Part shown: piece after piece, positions 6,624 through 9,188 of the stretch
How positions within the stretch are numbered: the stretch's first letter is position 1
Layout: the number at the start of each line of letters is the position of its first letter
Assembly (NCBI GenBank): GCA_036570465.1
Contig: DATCYD010000345.1
Coordinates: forward strand, 1-9,188
DNA: 9,188 bases
Reading direction: 5' to 3'
Source: Anseongella sp036570465
Lineage (GTDB): Bacteria; Bacteroidota; Bacteroidia; Sphingobacteriales; Sphingobacteriaceae
Notes under the pieces: model-generated
Told to the model about the DNA's origin: nothing
Seen by the model: the letters and a program-made list of their open reading frames with translations, nothing else
Database searches by the model: none
Position numbers and translations under genes: made by a program

Positions 6624-8417
6624 TTAGGGTTGGTTTGCGACCCTGGTTCCGTCATTCTGCGAGAGCACCAGGTTCATATATTCCTTCAGGTGTTTTTCGT
6701 AAACTTCCCGGGGAGTGATGTTGTATTTCTTGCAGATCGCCGCCGCCAGGCCAACCGCCGCACCCATCTGCCCGGTGGTCCTCATCACCCGCGGGCCGCC
6801 CAGTCCGACATGGCTTGTGCTGAAACAGCGTCCTGCCATGAACATATTATTGATATCCTTCGAATACAGACTGCGGTAAGGGATGTAGTATTTTCCCGTT
6901 TTATAAAACATGGCTTTCGAAAGAAAGTCGGGCTTGCTTTGGTCTTTCAGATTTTGCTGGAAATGTACATCCACTTCACGGGTTTCCATTACAACCGAAT
7001 CGGGGAATTGAGTCTGGTTCCGGGCATCATTAAAGGTGAAAATATAATCTCCCACCAGGCGTCTCGACTCCCGTTTGCCGACCAGGTAAGACACCCATTC
7101 AAAACGAAGACGGGCTGTTCCAGGCTTCTTTTTTTCATTGGCGAACGAACCGTAGATCGCTCTCAGCATATGGTCCCTTATCTCCTCGGCATCCTTGATC
7201 TGATGGATATCCGCATTCGAGTATTCCCATTGCCATTCCCCGGCCCGGGCAGCGTAGTCTTTTACTACGTCAGTCGTCCACGGAACTTCCGGGAACTTGG
7301 AGGGATGGTTATCGGTGTAGGTCCGCCAAAGCACGGAAGATCCCATCACGGCGTTGTCCGGCTCTTCGGGGCTCCATAATTCCCCGAATTCTTCCCAGGC
7401 CTCGTCAAATTTGTTGACGCTTTCCCGACCGTACATGAATTCCGCGCCGGCCCAATACCCGATCCATCCGTCGCCGGTACAATCGGCATAATAGGGCGCT
7501 TCGAACCGGATCCGTTCTCCGGTGGCGGTATGCCGGGCATCTACTGACCGGATCGTCTTGCCTGCTGTATTGGCGTCATAGGCACGCCAGTTCAGGAAAA
7601 GGTGGATATTGTCGTACTTTTCGACGTTCCGGTGGCGTTTTTTGTCTTCCGCATAGGCCTCCGGCGAGCCGTTCGGATAATGCTTGGTATCCAGCATCCG
7701 GAGGATCCGCTCGAAGTGTCCGTAGATACCCAGGGTGTGTACCCGGATCTCGCTGCTGGCATTTCCTCCCAATACGGGCCGGTCATGAATGAGCGCCACT
7801 TTCAGACCCTGCTCCGCCGCTGCAATGGCGCTGGCACAGCCGGCGATGCCGCCTCCCACCACTACGTAGTCAAAGTCCAGCGTCTTTTCAGGTGCGTTCT
7901 TTTGGTTGGTGATCGTTTTTCTCCAAGCGGCCAGTTCGGTACCACGGTCTGGCGGAGCGGCGTTTTCCGTACTGAAATAGATCGCATCGCACCGTCCGTT
8001 GAATCCGGTGAGATCGATCAGTTCAAGCGGTTGCGCTTCTGTTTTTATGTCGATCTCACCCCCGTATTCCCAGGACCAGCTCGGGTTCACGCCGAATTCG
8101 TTCTCCAGCGTTTGGTCACCGATCCTGACATGAAATTTTCCCGGCGGTTCCCAGTCGCCTGGCACCCAGTTTTTCGTTCGCACCCAAACGTGGTAACGCC
8201 CTGATTCCGGAAAATGCGCCGTCGTTTTGGCGTTATGGACAGGCATTCCCATTCCGTGAGCCATCAGATACGGCGATCCCATCTGCTCCACGAATTGTGG
8301 ATCGATCACCCAGCCACCTTTTTCATCAAAACTTTCCGCCTCTATCAGAAAGGATTGCGGAAACGCAGTAGCCCAGCAGCACACCAGGCATAGAACGATA
8401 AGAATACGGTTCGTCAT
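6624..8417 (-). CDS. Secreted FAD-dependent oxidoreductase with N-terminal carbohydrate-binding-like domain
   Basis: This protein of 597 residues starts with a clear signal peptide (hydrophobic 5-18, cut near AFPQ). Residues about 22-150 form a beta-sandwich-like domain: FLIEAESF, TTAHFPESGRYHVWVRTKNW, and WSWEYGGEIDI. It resembles the carbohydrate-binding or golvesin/xanthan-lyase-like domains that precede such enzymes. The FAD domain begins at 182 with DYVVVGGGIAGCASAIAAAEQG (GxGxxG at 188-193), followed by PVLGGNASSEIR (214-225), a hallmark of the PF12831 FAD-oxidoreductase family. YADCTGDGWIGYWAGAEF in the middle and AGRCFSTSHVGLGGPRVMRTTGQMGAAVG (528-557) near the end complete the family pattern. 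The substrate is unknown; oxidation of a sugar or polysaccharide-derived compound outside the cytoplasm is inferred from the domain mix and from Gfo/Idh/MocA nearby. It is the first gene of a two-gene operon, divergent from the AHSA1 gene. Confidence 0.88.
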   Translation of the reverse strand: MTNRILIVLCLVCCWATAFPQSFLIEAESFDEKGGWVIDPQFVEQMGSPYLMAHGMGMPVHNAKTTAHFPESGRYHVWVRTKNWVPGDWEPPGKFHVRIGDQTLENEFGVNPSWSWEYGGEIDIKTEAQPLELIDLTGFNGRCDAIYFSTENAAPPDRGTELAAWRKTITNQKNAPEKTLDFDYVVVGGGIAGCASAIAAAEQGLKVALIHDRPVLGGNASSEIRVHTLGIYGHFERILRMLDTKHYPNGSPEAYAEDKKRHRNVEKYDNIHLFLNWRAYDANTAGKTIRSVDARHTATGERIRFEAPYYADCTGDGWIGYWAGAEFMYGRESVNKFDEAWEEFGELWSPEEPDNAVMGSSVLWRTYTDNHPSKFPEVPWTTDVVKDYAARAGEWQWEYSNADIHQIKDAEEIRDHMLRAIYGSFANEKKKPGTARLRFEWVSYLVGKRESRRLVGDYIFTFNDARNQTQFPDSVVMETREVDVHFQQNLKDQSKPDFLSKAMFYKTGKYYIPYRSLYSKDINNMFMAGRCFSTSHVGLGGPRVMRTTGQMGAAVGLAAAICKKYNITPREVYEKHLKEYMNLVLSQNDGTRVANQP

Positions 8418-8529
8418 ATTTCGATCATCGGTTTAGCCGGACAAATTACGAAATATTCCTAATAATAATATCTGTTAAAAGGTTGATGAAAGAAAAAATT
8501 GGATCATAAAGTTCTTCTAAAATCGTTTT

Positions 8530-8559
8530 TTTGGTGAAAGACTTGCAAAACTAATTTTA
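8530..8559 (+). promoter_or_regulatory. Candidate Bacteroidota-type promoter for the AHSA1 gene
   Basis: TTTG at 8530-8533 and TAATTTTA at 8552-8559 are separated by 18 bases. They match the -33 TTTG and -7 TAnnTTTG elements except for the last base. Transcription would start near 8566, giving a very short leader. The surrounding 8418-8574 stretch is the AT-rich divergent spacer between two operons. On its minus strand, TAATTTG at 8448-8442 is the nearest thing to a -7 box for the FAD oxidoreductase, but it is one base short and has no partner. No other gene or RNA was seen there. Confidence 0.4.
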
Positions 8560-8583
8560 ACCGATTAAATTGCTGTGACACAG

Positions 8584-9027
8584 ATGAAACTTGCAGCAAA
8601 AGCGACCATTCAGATCCAGACGCCTGTCGGAAAGGTTTTCGAATCCATCGTTGACGGGGAGATAATGAAAAATTACTTCATCGCATCATCCACCGGCAGG
8701 CTGGAGGAAAACAAAACGGTGGAATGGACTTTCCCGGAATTCCCGGATAAGTTCCCGGTAACAGGGAAGGCCATTACCCCCGGTAAATACATTTCATTTG
8801 GTTGGAGCGGAGGAGTCGAAGACATGTTGGTGGAAATATTCCTGGAAGCGCAAACAGATGGTTCGACGGTTGTTAAGGTGGTGGAACATGCCGCAGAAAA
8901 TAATGAAGAAGGCATCCTGTGGGTGATCAGGCAAACTGAGGGCTGGGCTAATTTTCTGGCCTGTATGAAAGCATGGCTGGATCACGGAATCCACCTTCGC
9001 AAGGGCGCTTTTGATTTTATAAAATAA
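8584..9027 (+). CDS. SRPBCC / AHSA1-like domain protein
   Basis: This is a small cytoplasmic protein of 147 residues (150 if GTG 8575 is used). It has the START-like fold of the Activator of Hsp90 ATPase homologue 1 group. Evidence is the opening KATIQIQTPVGKVFESIVDG, the central TVEWTFPEFPDKFPVTGKAI, the KYISFGWSGG strand and the C-terminal helix EGWANFLACMKAWLDHGIHLRKGAFDF. That helix matches the usual ending of bacterial AHSA1-like proteins. ATG 8584 is preferred because homologues typically begin just before the KxTIxI strand; neither start has a Shine-Dalgarno site. Family members bind small hydrophobic molecules or have unknown roles, so a specific function cannot be given. It stands alone between a divergent operon and a Gfo/Idh/MocA gene 50 bases downstream. 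Confidence 0.85.
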   Translation: MKLAAKATIQIQTPVGKVFESIVDGEIMKNYFIASSTGRLEENKTVEWTFPEFPDKFPVTGKAITPGKYISFGWSGGVEDMLVEIFLEAQTDGSTVVKVVEHAAENNEEGILWVIRQTEGWANFLACMKAWLDHGIHLRKGAFDFIK

Positions 9028-9044
9028 AAACTTTCCTATCTTAG
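9010..9044 (+). promoter_or_regulatory. Weak candidate promoter before the Gfo/Idh/MocA gene
   Basis: TTTG at 9010-9013 and TATCTTAG at 9037-9044 resemble the -33 and -7 elements (one mismatch in TAnnTTTG) with a long 23-base spacer. The same spacing and a near-identical CATCTTAG box occur before the ECF sigma gene. The upstream element lies inside the AHSA1 coding region. The gene could instead be read through from the AHSA1 promoter. Confidence 0.3.
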
Positions 9045-9077
9045 GCAAGAACTAGGACTATAAACCAATATACAATC

Positions 9078-9188
9078 ATGAAAGAATCCAGTAACGATTC
9101 CGCGAATCCTTCACGCCGGAAATTTATCAGGAATGCGGCGATCGCTTCTTCGGTTTTTATTGTGCCCAGGCATGTTTTGGGCGGGCCA
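9078..9188 (+). CDS. Gfo/Idh/MocA-family oxidoreductase, Tat-exported, N-terminal fragment (3' end outside window)
   Basis: Only 37 codons are visible, open to the right edge. The peptide begins MKESSNDSANPSRRKFIRNA and continues AIASSVFIVPRHVLGGP. SRRKFIRNAAIA is a twin-arginine signal (S-R-R-x-F-I). FIVPRHVLGG directly after the hydrophobic part is, from family knowledge, the stereotyped junction preceding the NAD(P)-binding domain in secreted Gfo/Idh/MocA oxidoreductases of Bacteroidota and Planctomycetota. Those enzymes oxidise or rearrange sugars, inositols and related compounds, and Tat export means they fold with NAD(P) in the cytoplasm first. The Rossmann motif itself lies beyond the window, so the assignment rests on the leader alone. 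The ATG has no Shine-Dalgarno site, which is common in this phylum. Confidence 0.75.
   Translation, partial: MKESSNDSANPSRRKFIRNAAIASSVFIVPRHVLGGP

Noticed and set aside
6630..7379. Plus-strand open frame of 249 codons opposite the FAD oxidoreductase
   Set aside because: The minus strand here carries conserved FAD-family motifs; the plus frame is compositional shadow.
7602..8204. Plus-strand open frame of 200 codons opposite the FAD oxidoreductase N-terminal half
   Set aside because: It covers the Rossmann motif and sandwich domain on the minus strand and has no domain of its own.
8486..8509. Seven-codon open frame (MKEKIGS) in the divergent spacer
   Set aside because: Too short and without a ribosome site; such frames occur by chance in AT-rich DNA.

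Overview
The window looks like a chromosomal segment of a Bacteroidota bacterium with roughly 50% G+C. Five things point there: an ECF sigma / membrane anti-sigma / outer-membrane barrel cassette of the Bacteroidota kind; two predicted outer-membrane barrels; mostly weak or absent Shine-Dalgarno sites; a Tat-exported Gfo/Idh/MocA start with the VPRHVLGG signature; and a relic of a DUF2723 membrane protein. Order and genus cannot be read from the sequence.

Layout. (1) Positions 1-2961, plus strand: the 3' half of hemE (uroporphyrinogen decarboxylase), overlapped by 13 bases by hemG/hemY (protoporphyrinogen oxidase). Nine bases later comes an unnamed exported protein, probably an outer-membrane beta-barrel. 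This looks like one transcription unit for late haem synthesis with a passenger envelope protein. (2) Positions about 2912-3067, minus strand: a roughly 52-codon fragment closely resembling the N-terminal membrane region of DUF2723 proteins. It has lost its start and most of its body, and it runs antisense into the last codons of the barrel gene. (3) Positions 3171-5470, plus strand: ECF sigma factor, single-pass anti-sigma-like protein (20-base overlap) and a small outer-membrane barrel (7-base gap). This is probably a self-contained envelope-sensing operon. (4) Positions 8417-5472, minus strand: a two-gene operon. The first gene is a secreted FAD-dependent oxidoreductase with an N-terminal carbohydrate-binding-like domain. 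The second is an exported protein with a CxxxxC pair, a TGAT motif resembling covalent-FMN sites, and a helical C-terminal half. It ends one base from the end of operon 3, tail to tail. (5) Positions 8575-9188, plus strand: an AHSA1/SRPBCC domain protein, then the first 37 codons of a Tat-exported Gfo/Idh/MocA oxidoreductase that runs off the right edge.

Working together. The left part makes haem. The centre is a signalling cassette whose regulon is not visible. The right part suggests oxidation of sugars or glycosides outside the cytoplasm (FAD enzyme, possible flavin/thiol partner, Gfo/Idh/MocA dehydrogenase). No CRISPR array, tRNA, rRNA, transposase or phage gene was seen. The points most worth a second look are the FAD / TGAT-protein pair and the DUF2723 relic.
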